Origin: Ichthyophonus hoferi
Taxonomy: Eukaryota; Opisthokonta; Ichthyosporea; Ichthyophonida; Ichthyophonidae
DNA: 64,000 nt
Assembly (NCBI GenBank): GCA_002751075.1
Contig: NAOQ01000055.1
Coordinates: 169,583-233,582 of the forward strand
Direction: 5' to 3'
The stretch's first letter is position 1. Every line of letters begins with the position of its first letter. Shown one piece after another: positions 11,136 through 24,365 of the stretch. A program made the position numbers and the translations under genes. The notes below the pieces were generated by a model that saw only the letters and a program-made list of their open reading frames with translations, was not told the origin of the DNA and did not search any database.

Positions 11136-14100
11136 TTATCCTTGACGTTCCGTGGCAGCAAGGATTGGCTCGAGGAACGCCAATGGGGCTTTATCACCAA
11201 GGGTGGACGCACGGCGTCTGGCTTCGATCCTCTCCTCTCTCAACACCAGAGGAAGAAGGAATAGAAGAGGGAACCAAGCAAACAATTGGATGGTGGCAGT
11301 GGTAACGAATGACATCTCAAAGCCAAACTTATCAATAATCACCCCGCCAATCACAGCTGAGCCAGACCAGCCAAATGCAGCCACACTATCAATGGAATTC
11401 CACTTTCCACGTGATTTAACCGAGGCATAATCCATAAGAATAGAACGACACAGGGGCACCACGCAGTTGATCAAAGCTGATCGGATCACATAGATGAAAC
11501 AGAGCCAATAGGGATGAAGCACCCACACGTCCGGGAAGAAAGCCATAACCCATAAAAGGGCAATGCCCACAATCTTAAAGGCAAGAACCACCTGGGGGTT
11601 GAGGTAAAAAGGTATATTACGTCATTAAGTTATTACAGGTATTGTAGGTAGTATAAAAGAGCCATATATAGGTAGTATAAAGTAGTTACATAGGTTAGCA
11701 AGTTGTTAACCTCTAAAGTAATAAGACTGAAGTTGGGGTTCATGTTTGGGGAGATGTCCAGCGCAAGAGCATAGTCAAGAGTCAGTCAATATATGTCAAT
11801 GAGACTACCTGTGCCACTATTGTCATTGCTTACCTTTAAACCAACCTATGTATAAAAGAAAGATTGGGCATACTTGGAAATAAGAGTGCAAAAAAAAAAA
11901 AAAAAAATTTTTGAAATATATATATATATGTATATATATATATATGTTTTTTTTTGTGGCGAGCATTACAGTAATGGGTGCAAATTCAATGTAAAAGGCA
12001 AGTCCATCATGCCAGTAAGTATCTACTGCCTCAAAAGAATGTGCTTCATTTGAATTTTAATATTGTAAACGAAAAACACCACTCGCTTTGTATTAAATAG
12101 GCCAAGAGAAGAAATAGAAATAGAGAGAAAAGAGGGGGAGATGAGAGACCAACCTCTACACGGCCATAGTTTAGGGAAACGCGTTGGGCTGCGAGACTGA
12201 ATACAACCTCACAGAGAGGGTCGAAGACAAACACGATATTGACGGTAGAGGGAGGGAGACCCAGCACCTGAGCAAAGTAAATAGGGAAAAACTTGATGGT
12301 CATACCTACACCCCATCCCCTTCCGTGTTAGATAGTCTAGTTGGCTCGGTGTCTTGCTGCTTTGTCCCAAGTCAAAACATTCATTTATCTTTACCTTTGC
12401 TTCCCTTATATTAGCCTTTCTCTCCCTCTTTTTCCGCTTATTTCTTCCTTTCTCTAAAAGCAAAATAATCTATAAATACAAAAAATACCAAATAATATAT
12501 AAATATAAATCAATAGATTAAAAAAGAGAACAAGATAAAGATAAAGATGTGATAAATAAACATAGATAAACATAGATAAACATAGATAAACATAAATAAG
12601 CATTAGCACCTACCAGAAGCCAGGCCAAACAAGACATCGGAGCTACAGACGATATAAGGCACCATCCACACTCTCAGGAATGAGCACCATGTACTCTTAG
12701 TAGCTTCTACCGACGCATATCTCAAAGCAACAAGATTCTCTTCGTCCTCCTCCTCCGCAGCTTCGCTTTCTTTCAAGGCAGATCTTTGGTCTTCAAGAAG
12801 GCCCTGTAGGGCAGAATAGCAAAAATGTTTATAAATCGAGGGAGGCGGAGAGGGGGAGATATGATGTGGTATATGTGTGTATGTATATATGTTTGTATGT
12901 TTGTATGATAGTATGATAGCATATAATGGCATAACATTACACGTCTATAGGTCCTATCTATCATCTATATCATTCCATGATAAAACTTTACATACCGTAA
13001 TCCCTCATATTAACAGATGTATTCTAGATAAGTAATAACAGTTCAATAATAAATAATGCTATATAAAAATTAAAAAACATAGTCTATACTCTAAGTAATA
13101 AACACATAATATATATATACTCGATTTTCCGTATATCAAACAAATATCTCTTTATTTTAGTCAAGGTAACTAATTACCTAATTATTATTATAAAAAACCA
13201 ATTTCAATATAAAAATGAATAATTGGTTATTTGTTTTCTATATTATTATTACTTGGCTTAATATCAGAAACAGTTAATTCATATTATTAGACTTAGAAGT
13301 AACTATAGGGAAAATTGCTACCTCATACTTGGAAAATAACAACACAATAAACGGCATATATATACACTTGCATCTCTCTTCCTTACCTTTGACTCAGCAC
13401 CTAGACCCTTGTCGTCATTGAAAAAGAACAAAGCACCAACAGAGAAGATGTGGAGAGCCATACCTATCATAAAGATGATAGTCATCTGTCTCATGCCCCA
13501 GTCATCACCAATAATAAGGAACAAGAACACATTGGTGATTGGACCAGAGGCAAGAGAGGCCACGCTTAACACGTATCTGTAATTGTTTATAAATGATTAG
13601 ATAGTGTAAAAGAAAAAAATTGATAGAATAATCTCATGTGCCTGACAATATTCACAATCAATATAGTATGATAATATGTTATATGTACGTACACGTAACA
13701 TCCAAAACTGTGAACATGACTCTCACCTTATAGTCTCATATTTGGAGCGACTACCAGAGGGTACAGAGTCAGCATAGATGGAGTAGAGAGGAGGGGTCCA
13801 TGCACCCATATATACACCAAAGATACCAAGACCACATGTTAGCAAAATGTAGTCTTCTTGGGAAGTGGGGAAAGGCTGAGTCAAGCCTGCCATGGTTACA
13901 GCCACACCTATAAGACCAATCAAAGCACTCCAACGAAGAACAACATCGCGACGACTATGGTCGGCTAGGATACCTGAAAGGGCAAGGAGTTAATTGGGGT
14001 TGGTTATGACGGAAGTGTAGCGGGAAGGTAGAGGGAAGAGAGAAAATGAAATGGTGATAGATTTATGATTGTTTTAAAATGTATGCCGTCAAAAAAAATA

Positions 14101-14492
14101 TGGGAGTGCAGAAAGATCACTTATTCTTGTATAAAAATGAGAAAATCAAAAAGGTGGTAAATAGGAATTGCATACATAACTATGATGTCAAAGAAATGTG
14201 GGATAAAAAAGGAAAGAAACAAGAAAAGAAAAAGAAAAATCCCTGGAAACTACCAGCCATCCCATCCCTTCATAATTCTGACGCTTTCTATTAATTTAAC
14301 AAGCTGCATACCAGCAGGTAGGGCAGCAAGAGCCTGTGCGGTTCCCTGAATTCCTTCAGCATATCCAGCGTGCTTATTGTCGCCACACAACTTGTACAGA
14401 TATGGACCTAGAATGGCATAGTTCCACATACCCATGGCCAACCCATCAAGCAAAGTGAAATAATAGGTGAGACCCACATTATGGTTCACCAT
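11136..14492 (-). CDS. Major facilitator superfamily transporter, 6 exons, 471 aa
   Basis: Predicted 12-helix secondary transporter of the MFS_1 type; substrate not recognisable. Minus-strand exons in order: 14312-14492, 13727-13973, 13387-13576, 12614-12803, 12154-12305, 11136-11591; every junction is GT-AG and in phase. The MFS motif A is clear after helix 2 as GILADHSRRDVVLRW (near residues 61-75). Helices 1-6 lie in about residues 1-195. A charged loop with an acidic EEEDEE run (about 195-250) follows, as expected for the central cytoplasmic loop. Helices 7-12 fill the rest, and the last exon holds about a third of the protein. The C-terminal tail is short, basic, then ends ATERQG. Length fits the family. 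The gene points toward CCT2, tail to tail. The start is the only plausible Met before helix 1. Confidence 0.88.
11881..11955. repeat. A-run and (TA)n cluster in MFS intron 5
   Basis: A stretch of about 18 A, then TA repeats broken by TG, then a T run. Simple sequence within the intron between the last two exons of the transporter gene. Confidence 0.75.
12551..12602. repeat. 10-bp minisatellite (CATAGATAAA)n in MFS intron 4
   Basis: Four to five head-to-tail copies of CATAGATAAA, the last one diverged, just outside the splice donor of the fourth exon. Confidence 0.85.
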
Positions 14493-17400
14493 TGTGTTTA
14501 AGAGAACTGTGTTTTTAACAGATGGTTAGAGCTATCAAGATCCTAAGGCGACTTTCTTCAACTCGCTATCAATATGAAAACATAGGCACTGCCCTGTTAC
14601 AAATACCTAGATACATAAGATCGATAGTAACTTTATATTGTATTTGTATTTTGCTTTAAACAGCACAAATCAGTTCAAAGATTTGCAAATATGACCTTTT
14701 TATATTAACAGAAATGAAAGACCTATATGCTATCATAAAACGCCTATCTGCTATAGCCAATCATCGATTTGTCATGAACAAGCAAAGCCACTAGCTTCTT
14801 TAATCGAATTCACATCGCACGGTTAAATATAAAATTAAATAAACATTTTCACAGCCAAATCTAAAATTTTATTTCTTACATTATAATATTAATCTATTAT
14901 TCGATATGCTTCCGGCCTTCAGACCACATTTTATCTTAATGCATGAAATGAATGGTCCACGTGTTCTATGTAATACGCCATTGTCACAGGGCTGTAAGAT
15001 ACTGCATAACCCTAAAAATCAATATTTCAATCAAACAGATATCTTATTATTATTATTGGAACAAAGGAAATTATCTGTTAAAGTTACCAGAACAAAGCAA
15101 AGTTTTAATACAAATTGATTGTAGATCCATCGGATTATTCATAAACGTTACATGAAAATTAGGTCTTACCAGTTAAGTGCCCATTTATTTTTATCTTTCT
15201 AACAAATGGGAGATAACAATTTGGTCAAAAAGGCTACTACAATCTACACTAGTCCTAGCTACTTTTAACCAGTAAACAATTGTATCAAAATAACCTTAGT
15301 CTAGTATCTGCTTTGAATATGCAGATTTTCTGCAAGAATTTTCTGTTCATTACAAATGACCTTGAGTGTGCAATCTCCGAGGCTATTAAATATGTAGTGA
15401 TAATTATTGCTCCAAGTTCAAAATCTGCATTCCAATTCGATGAATCTACTCCGTTAAGATTAGGAGACCAATTAAAGTAGCCAATGTCTATATTATCAGT
15501 AGTATTTATCAATTTAAACTTAAATTTCTGTTATCATTGGCATTTGCTCTCACTTTGAAGTGGTAACTGAATTTATCACTCCACTTGCCTATGCGAAATT
15601 TGCGTTAATGATTATTGCTAAGGTATCTTTGGTTTTGATATATCTTACAATTATTTTTAAGAATATTACATGATTGTATTTCGTAACAATTGTTTTGAGG
15701 TTCTTGTTTCGGTGATGTTCTACATTTATTATCCAGATGATTATATATGTCGACTTATATCTCTAATAATGTTGATTTTCACTATCAATATTCGTTTACA
15801 ATGTAGACCAAGCTAACTAGTGAGTGTGCTTACGATACATTATGTATTGGGTAGACTACCCTAGGGAGATAAAAGCTTAAGCACGTTTATATATTTGTTA
15901 ATAACAATTGTGGAGTCAAAAGTCAAAAATGTCTGAATAAGAAAGGCAGATAAAGGAACCGAAGACAGTTTATTTGTAAAAAAATTCTTGTTGTTTTTCT
16001 ATCATTAGACGGAACTACATTACATACCTAGATCTACTTGTCCATATCTTTGTATTAAATTTAAGTTCTCACGACATCTTCATAATAGCGCTGTGGTTGG
16101 GATGATCTATTTGGGGCCTTGGTTTGTTTTTAATTACAAATTTTTATTGCTTAATGTAGATTTGGGCACTGGTTTGTGCTACCTTTGGTGTATAATCTAC
16201 TGTTGATTAGTTATATTTTGCAGATCTTTGTAAACCTATATTTGTAAATTCAAAATTCAAGTAACCCTAATATAGTATTTTTTTACATTTTACATTTTTG
16301 GTATAAAACAACTCTTGACCTGTAATTAATCTTTGTTAACATAACAATAAGGCTTAACATACTCCGGATCGGATACGCAAATATGGGAAACACGCGCATT
16401 TACTGATCATGTATATAATTTTCAGCCAATGGAAATTGAAAGGATTGAGGGATACTAGATGTAACTACTATATCCCAAGGCCCATGTTAATCAGTACAAA
16501 GGAGGGTTTCTTCGTGCTGCACATGGCTACAAAACTATTAACTGTGGTGGGCAGCCCAATACTAGTATAGCTGAACGATGTGCAGTATCTTACCGCCAGA
16601 CTAAACAGATTAATATAAGGTAATGCATTACCATACTCGCATAAACGCTATGCATCATAGTTCTTTACATCGTCAGCAGAAAATGCAAAGTTTTTTTTTG
16701 TTGAAATACATACCAATTCTCGCGAGTTGTCCCAAGTTATACTGGGTACAACCTTTAGTAGTTGGTTTATATTTTTACTGGAATAGGAAATACCAACCTT
16801 GCATATTTAATGTTAAGGATTGTATATCAGTTACATGGGTGATACTTCAAGTTTGGGTATTTCACATGATATATTATATATTGAATAGGGTAGTGTATGT
16901 ATCATATGATTCAAGCCCAGTATTATATATTGAATAGGGTAGTGTATGTATCATATGATTCAAGCCCAGTATCTGTGATCTGGAGTTTTACTGTTCCCAA
17001 GCAAAAGATTGGCATTTGCATCTATTTTCAGTACCAACTGGCAGGCAGTTAGAGTAGAACTCTATACCTGTACGCGTCACTATTATTGACAAACAGTACA
17101 AGGATACGGAATTTTCAAAAGTTGCTTTTTACTGCACATCAATATTATTGAAAGTTATATCAATACTTCGACATTGACGTAGAAAAAATTAAATAACTGT
17201 TTAACTAAATACTTCATCCCACTTAGATAGATTTCCATTGTTATTGTTACCACGTTCCTTGCATTTGATTACAGTTGCCTATTAAGGTGATTAGGAATTG
17301 TTGTTTAAACTAGTGACCTAGTGGTTAAGTACTTCCTATACACGACAAATCAATAAGAACTCTACACTCATACATGCTGGTATTTCCTTATTTATACATC

Positions 17401-20129
17401 TAAAATTAGTTACCAAAGCAATAGTAAAGCCACTGTTTTCTGCTATCAAATTTATAGTCTTTTGATTCTTAAGTAGTAGAAATTCAGCATGCAGATTTCT
17501 TACTAGAAGGAAGGTCGGTCAATTTGGCACAGTCAACCCATTAGATCATACTTGCATGGTGCCCATCTACAGCCACAGTTGTTGAGATTAAAGTTATTGT
17601 TCATAATACAAATTGCAAGGCAAGAAGTACAAAGCTTATCTGAATTCAGACCAATTGTGCGAGTTATGCAGAACTCTCACAGAGACAGCTTGTCGTTCAC
17701 CTATTTATAACTACTAGAAGATAGGCGTGCGTGTACTGTATGCCCAATACAATTCAGTCGATATAATAGCTCTTCTGTATCTAATAGTCAAATAGAGTCT
17801 AGTATAACAGATTGTTAAGATTACTAAGATAACATTCTGAGCTCCTCTTATCGTCGGCTTTTTAGTGATAACTGAAGATCAAGTCCTTATCAGAGACATG
17901 AATTCTCCTGTCTTTGGATTGGTTACGGTAGGTGGGTGTAGATGATGAATGTATTTTTGTCGGTGGTTAACTAAGTGTAGAGTTTATATTCCCTTAGTTT
18001 CGGAGGAATAAATGGACTTTGAAGCTTACTGTTAATCTAGATTGGTTTCCGTACGTAGTTTGGAAGTTGACGATCGTGACATCGTCTGGATTTAGATGTG
18101 CGTACTCTCTTGTCCTCGGAGGAATCTATGGAGAAAGAAGTTTTGTCTTGTATAGCGATTCCAACTTAAACTGGAATAAAACTTCAGTCTAGATGAATAT
18201 TTAAAGTAGGATAAATATGAAATTTAGCACAACATAGATCACGGTTATCACCAATAAATTTTATTAAGACAATTTATTTAGCACAAACAGCTCTCACTAG
18301 GTAGCGTTAATAACTTATCATGACGTCATTACTATGAACTTAGTACATGTGACAGACACTAATCTATATTTAACCCTTGTATTTATTTGCCCTACACCTT
18401 CCACAATACCACCAACAAAATCATCTTAAACACGCGTAATAAACGCATCGTCATTTAACACATACGAAGGAAGATATTTTATTCCTATTTCATTTGGGTT
18501 TAGATTTATTTATGTATTTTCCTTTGCCTTTTATTTCTTTGTTATTTTAAAATATTTACAACATTTAAAGCGTCATTTGCATAGATCTTGAAGTTTACTT
18601 TTCATTATAATGCTCTTTTCTTTCACTCTACCTTAGTCGTGTATTTCGCTTTATTGTCAAAAGTACTCATGTGACTCACTTTATACCAACCGCCTTTCTT
18701 TAAAGTTGAATTGTCAAATCATTTTGAATAATATAAAGATATTTTAATGATGCATAATATAGATGACATATATATTGTGGCCTGAGCTAAATAACATAAA
18801 ATATAGTATTGTATCTTCTAACTGGGCTCTTCATCATATTTATATGATACTACTGCGTGTGATGCATAATTTTCAAACAAAAAACAAAAAACAAAAAATC
18901 CTTTGCTATACTTCACCAAATACATGATTTCTTATATTAGCAAAAGTTTTAAACAAAACTTTAGTTATTTAGTTAATGAAAAACTACATGAATATAGAAC
19001 TATGTATGAGTTGTTTATTATCACCATTGCTTGCAAAGCTTCTTGTCATCCATCACTTAATGTAAAACGAATGTTTAGATTAGATATACGATAAAAATAG
19101 AATGAAATATTTATAAAAAAGCATGCAAATTGCTTCACCAGTTTACAAGAATAAGCTAATTATAAACAAAACCGAAGTATCCATAAAGTGGGGATGGGCT
19201 CACACATACTGCATTGAATTGTCTGTGTGAGTATGTTCATGGCAAAATATATAGAAAAGGGATAGCCTGAATCTAAAGCACGCTTCGAAATAAAATAAAT
19301 AAATAATAGGTGATTTTTTAATTTAAAAACTAAGGGTTAAAAAGCAATTTTGAGAAATTCTAATGCTCCAATGGGGTATCCTAGATGGAATGAAGCAATT
19401 GTCTTGGATAGAATTTACACAATCGCGGCTCGCGGTCATTCTATCGGGCCAATACTGGCCGACCCATATCCATTATCTATTGGTTGGTATTGTCATTAAG
19501 TTTTCAGTTATGACAGTGAGCATTATGATTAGTAAATTTTTAAGGGTTTTGACGGCACTTTCCTAATGTAGCGAATGATTAGAAGGAAATGAAAAGATCA
19601 AAAATATTGTAACTTATATAGAATTATAATGTAAAAATAATATTGAAAAACAGAGTAGAATGAGATATTATATAATCGATGTAGTTAAGTAGTTAAAGAG
19701 CACTAGTCTCTCATAGACAAAAGTGTAATTTTGACCAACCAGCTGTTGCAGTCAAATTTTCACATCGCCAATTTGGCTCTAGAAAGTTTAACCCGAAAGC
19801 CTTTGCAATTCATTTTTCTGTGGACTTGTATTTGGTTTTATTTATATTAATCTTAGTTTACCAAAGATGTGTAACATCCCGATATTCTATCTATATACTT
19901 TTTAAAATATAATTTGGATATATCAATATAGATATTTAAAAATTGTATAAATCAATAATTATATATATCTTAGATGTCTACATTTTGGTAAAATTTACAA
20001 ACCCCCCTTCTCAGGGTAAATTTACTCTGTCACCTATATATATCACTGATAGAACAAACGTTGAACATAACGAGATGATATAACATGTTCTGATAGTAAG
20101 TTTAGCTTTTATTGATATATGTTTAGGTC
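14493..20129. other. Gene-poor intergenic region, 5.6 kb
   Basis: No supported exon on either strand. Contents seen: upstream region of the transporter gene; an exact 49-bp tandem duplication at 16872-16969; patches at 16440-16620, 17480-17780 and 17880-18180 that are more GC-rich and coding-like in texture but have no readable frame, possibly very old element remains; an AAAAAAC-type run at about 18870-18898. Short open frames here (for example near 14906, 15285 and 18903) have no family signature and are not called. Confidence 0.4.
16872..16969. repeat. Exact 49-bp tandem duplication
   Basis: 16872-16920 and 16921-16969 are identical at all 49 positions. Absence of any difference suggests a recent event, or an assembly or read duplication. 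Confidence 0.9.
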
Positions 20130-20687
20130 GTGTTGATTGATACCATATCATATTTTAGTTCGAAGAGGCTAAATAGAATGGGCCTCAGGCTACAAAATAT
20201 CTGTACGATGCAGGTTCAAGACCATTCCAATAATGCCTCCCCGCTTGGACAGAGCAAGATGAGCAGCTTGAATTATAGGTATACAGGAAAACACACAATG
20301 CCTATAGACATAATTCGAATATCTGACGCCATCTTCCCTCGAGATTTTGACCCAAGTACAAGATTACACCCTGCTGATATTCTGCCTGTACCATCAACTA
20401 TTGAGGAGGAGGAGTCGATTGGGGATACTCATTCAGCATCTCTTCCAGATTTTTTACCTTCAGCTCTGGATAAGGATAATGATAATTTTCAAGGCTTCCA
20501 ATCACTCCAAAATATTTCTACTTTACCTTGGGCAGAACCAGAACCCAAACCTTCGAAACACAAAGAAGAGATGCACATGCGTACTATGTCTGCCCCAATA
20601 GCTGTCCCTGACTCGGTGCCTGTTTTTCGAGAGTCCATGCTACAACTAAGACGTCGCTCATGCGTAGAAAACATAATTACCGAATGA
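20130..20687 (+). CDS. Unrecognised protein, 169-185 aa
   Basis: I do not recognise this protein. The open frame starts at Met 20130, but a good acceptor (CATATTTTAG ending 20158) precedes a second Met at 20178, so the first part may be intronic and coding exons may lie upstream. The frame is more GC-rich than its surroundings and codon-like. Features: no membrane segment or signal peptide; a stretch DAIFPRDFDPSTRLHPAD followed by ILPVPST and an EEEE run; a Pro/Ser-rich acidic middle; a basic C-terminal RRRSC near the end. The FP-x-DFD...LP...EEE order faintly recalls the LBH regulator domain, but too weakly to name. It lies alone between two large gene-poor regions. Confidence 0.5.
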   Translation: MLIDTISYFSSKRLNRMGLRLQNICTMQVQDHSNNASPLGQSKMSSLNYRYTGKHTMPIDIIRISDAIFPRDFDPSTRLHPADILPVPSTIEEEESIGDTHSASLPDFLPSALDKDNDNFQGFQSLQNISTLPWAEPEPKPSKHKEEMHMRTMSAPIAVPDSVPVFRESMLQLRRRSCVENIITE

Positions 20688-22404
20688 TGCGATGTGTCAT
20701 TGTTTTTGCTTTTCAATATCTTCGATGGAGTTAGATAATCATTAGAGACCTCTCGTATATATATATATATATTTATTTATTTAGTCATTTTGTATATCAA
20801 GGGACTTAACTCGACATAACTTTCTCTCTTGAACAAAAATTGCTTCAATCTCTAGTTCTATTTTCCCTAGTTTCACAAGTATGGAGATTATCAACCATAC
20901 TTGACTACTTTATCTTATTTTGCAAACATCTTTCAAAAAGATGAATATAAGTCTGGTTTGTTCGGGCCTTTATACAGCCAATATCCTAACTGAACCTTCC
21001 AGTCTATCCTGTAAATATTAATTTTTTTCTCATAAATTTGGAATACCTTTATTTGTTGTTGTTGATTGAAGAGGATGTGTGGTAGTTAGTTTTGGGCTCT
21101 ACAAGCTGTACTTGATTTTATTTTTCATCTGCCTTATATATCATAGTTTCTACTGAAAGAGACTGCTGAGAAATAATACAAAGATGGTTTTCTTTGTTTA
21201 TCTATCATTACCTACCAGTCGCACCCAAATAAAATCATAATACAAATGCTATTCACACACGACATTTACAAATAATTGAAAAGTATATTTATAGTAATTT
21301 TTGCTTTGCATAACCCATTTATCCATGGGTAAATTTGCGATACTTATAGATTGTATATAGTCAACAGGATAATGAAAACCTTCTATCTGTAACGTTTGGC
21401 GTGCCTGATTATTAAGTGATAATTAGCATTGGCATATAATGTGGAAGTTATTATGTCCATATTTGTTAATAGTTGCGTTGCATTATGAAGCAGCTTTTAA
21501 TATGTTGTGATAATAAATGTAGTTAATAAAATGATCAAACCATGAGAAGAACAAGCTTTCAATTGTGATCCTTTATTTATCGATGTATAATGTCAATTAT
21601 AGCTACATACATAACTTAGGAAAGGTAAATCTAATTATTTAGAAAGTATATTTTTTTTTTGTTAAGGGCAAATTGAGGGGTCTTGATTCTGTAGCGATAC
21701 TGAATAAAGGCTCTGCAGCTTTCATCTTAAATTCTCTGCTTGCAATTTGCAATAGTCGATTGCCACCCTGAACATGGATGAGATAATCATTACATAGGCT
21801 GAAACCGACAATTATGGAATATACTATTGTTAGTAGTATAAAGTTATCATCACTAGAATTTATAATATTGCATTAATATTGTAATAGAATCATATTAGTA
21901 GTTGTTTAAGAGAAAAAAGGTATGGCTCAACATATAGTGTTCAAGATGCTACAATTATTCATAAGAGTCAAGCTTACCATTAAATCAGCAATGGCCCTTT
22001 GTATAATAAACAATATTTTTCATCTTTCTAGCATCAATTAAAATTAAAATCCACTATACACAACTATTGGGTTGTTCTGATTGACCTGAGTAGATTTAAA
22101 ACAAAGTACTATATAGTATAATATAATATAATATAGCAAAATAAATTAAAACAAAATATAGTACAATATGATATAATAAAATAAATTGTAGTTTAATATA
22201 ATATAAAGTCGGTCACTGGGTTCAGATGTACAATTAAACTCACTTTAGCTTGCGTATGATAAAAGCATTCTAGCTCCTATAATTTTAAAGTAAGTTTTTA
22301 GCTTAAAATCTTTATGATGTCTTCTATTAATACTTATAGTTTATCTGTCGTTAAACCTGTAAATATTAAGAGCCGTATGAGAATGAGGTTTCACTTCGTA
22401 GTTA

Positions 22405-22572
22405 TGACTTGAACAGTAATTATTGATAATTTTCAGTTTGTCCGTTCTAATGACTTGTTCACAGCTGCTGAAATCTCCAATTGTATAACTGGTGATGGTT
22501 AATATTGCTTGACCAGTATTAGTAATAGTTCTTTGATCAGGTCTGTTTATAAGGCTCAGTTGTTGTGATAGT
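22405..22572 (-). repeat. Left arm of a large inverted repeat
   Basis: This sequence is the reverse complement of 23007-23165 at roughly 80 percent identity by eye, over about 150 bases up to the gap. Differences are mostly transitions spread along the arm. Shared landmarks include CCAATTGTATAACTGG and GCTCAGTTGTTGTGATAG. Confidence 0.8.
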
Positions 22573-22573
22573 N

Positions 22574-23006
22574 NNNNNNNNNNNNNNNNNNNNNNNNNNN
22601 NNNNNNNNNNNNNNNNNNNNNNNNNNNNNNNNNNNNNNNNNNNNNNNNNNNNNNNNNNNNNNNNNNNNNNNNNNNNNNNNNNNNNNNNNNNNNNNNNNNN
22701 NNNNNNNNNNNNNNNNNNNNNNNNNNNNNNNNNNNNNNNNNNNNNNNNNNNNNNNNNNNNNNNNNNNNNNNNNNNNNNNNNNNNNNNNNNNNNNNNNNNN
22801 NNNNNNNNNNNNNNNNNNNNNNNNNNNNNNNNNNNNNNNNNNNNNNNNNNNNNNNNNNNNNNNNNNNNNNNNNNNNNNNNNNNNNNNNNNNNNNNNNNNN
22901 NNNNNNNNNNNNNNNNNNNNNNNNNNNNNNNNNNNNNNNNNNNNNNNNNNNNNNNNNNNNNNNNNNNNNNNNNNNNNNNNNNNNNNNNNNNNNNNNNNNN
23001 NNNNNN
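22574..23006. other. Assembly gap (433 N) inside the inverted repeat
   Basis: Run of N between two inverted arms. Hairpin-forming sequence is a common cause of such gaps. Confidence 0.99.
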
Positions 23007-23165
23007 TCTATCACAACAACTGAGCCTTTTATAGAGTCCTGATCAAGTGACTATTGCTAACACTGGTCAAGCAGTACCAACCACTACCAGTTATACAATT
23101 GGAGATCTCAACAGTTGTGAACAAGTTGCTAGAACTGACACAGTTTCTGATATTAATTAATTACT
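23007..23165 (+). repeat. Right arm of a large inverted repeat
   Basis: Mirror copy of 22405-22572. The right arm has a short coding-like texture that faintly recalls the protease region of copia-type elements, so the arms may be two opposed fragments of an old retroelement; equally they may be the ends of a foldback or MITE-like DNA element. Similarity fades at about 23165. Confidence 0.75.
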
Positions 23166-23479
23166 TCAATAATGCCACTAATTGTGTTTAATTAGAGATA
23201 AGATGTTTAGTGCAGTATAGAATGAAATTTTACCATAGTTTTAAATAGTATTAGTCTTTTATATTATATGTTTTATGTCTAAATTACGTTCCAGAATAAT
23301 TCTTGAAATAGTCGCTGGATGAATTGGTTAGAACATAATATAGAACAATTATACTGGGTTCCCATTAGATAATGTATTAAACTCAGACTGATGAACACGT
23401 TGTCAACATAGAGTTGGCCCTAATCCAATAACTATATAGTTAGTACAGAGAGACTTATTCTGGACCTTGATTATTAGCT

Positions 23480-24250
23480 GTAATTGATAAAGATAAGTAT
23501 AGGTTCAAAGTTAAGCATTGTAGGTATGGTAGGGCAAAGGACAGATGCTCCAAGAAAGTCGGTCTCTAACTATAAACGCAAATTGGTTACTGCGACTAAT
23601 ACAAAGATAAGATCCATTGGTCTTATAGAGAAAAAAACTTCTTGCGCAGCTTTCGCCTGGCACAAGTGATACCCATAAATTAAAATAGTAAGGAGAGGAA
23701 TATTACTGTTATCTGAATTTTATTTCAATGAGAAGAAAAGAAGATGAAATATCAAGTGAAAAAGAAGAATATTATCGTATAAGTAAACTTTGAAGAGCAG
23801 TTTATTCAACATGCCAAGATTATGTCTGAGCTACTAAGGCGCAGTATCCTGCAAGCACTTCCATTAATAATTCCAATTAACCTCAAGAGGACTCAACTTA
23901 ATCTCCAGAGGGCTCAACTTAACTTCTAGAGCTACCTACATATACAATCATGCAGGAGGAGTAGAACACCATGGCTGCACAGTGTCATGGTTATATCCAG
24001 GGACAAAAAAGAAAGGTTTATGAAAGTCAGTTAACAATTACAGCTAAACTGATCCAACAACTGCTTATGCAGTTTAGAGGAGCACAAAAATTAAGTATCT
24101 CACTTCCAATTTCCAAGGGGGAGAGTTCTCTGATAATCGAAATGGAATCGGTTAAATCAATGGGGCTGAATGCATCAAGGATGAGATGATTCAAGTCACT
24201 ATGAGCCTTCAGCCAATAGAGAGGGAATCTAATCCACAACAGTTAAGGAG
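23480..24250 (+). pseudogene. Degraded coding-like DNA, probably element remains
   Basis: Several neighbouring stretches have balanced base composition and short open frames with Lys/Arg- and Gln-rich peptides, unlike the AT-rich DNA around them. A purine-rich CCAAGGGGGAGAG at about 24114 resembles a polypurine tract of copia-type elements. No domain can be named with confidence, and the region is broken in many places. It is listed as a fossil of unknown family, possibly part of the same element as the inverted arms. Confidence 0.3.
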
Positions 24251-24264
24251 CCCAGCCAGAGTCT

Positions 24265-24301
24265 TACTATTATTGTTATTTCGATTATTATTAATATTTC
24301 G

Positions 24302-24355
<54 letters not shown>

Positions 24356-24365
24356 TATTATTATT
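24265..24365. repeat. (ATT)n trinucleotide repeat
   Basis: About 60 bases of pure TTA/ATT repeat preceded by interrupted copies. Confidence 0.9.

Noticed and set aside
11152-11430. Plus-strand frame opposite the last MFS exon
   Set aside because: Shadow of the transporter exon, whose reading has clear membrane helices.
17930-17965. Short peptide resembling a reverse transcriptase YVDD box (GVDDECIF)
   Set aside because: Only about nine residues, with no other RT motif around it; may be chance.
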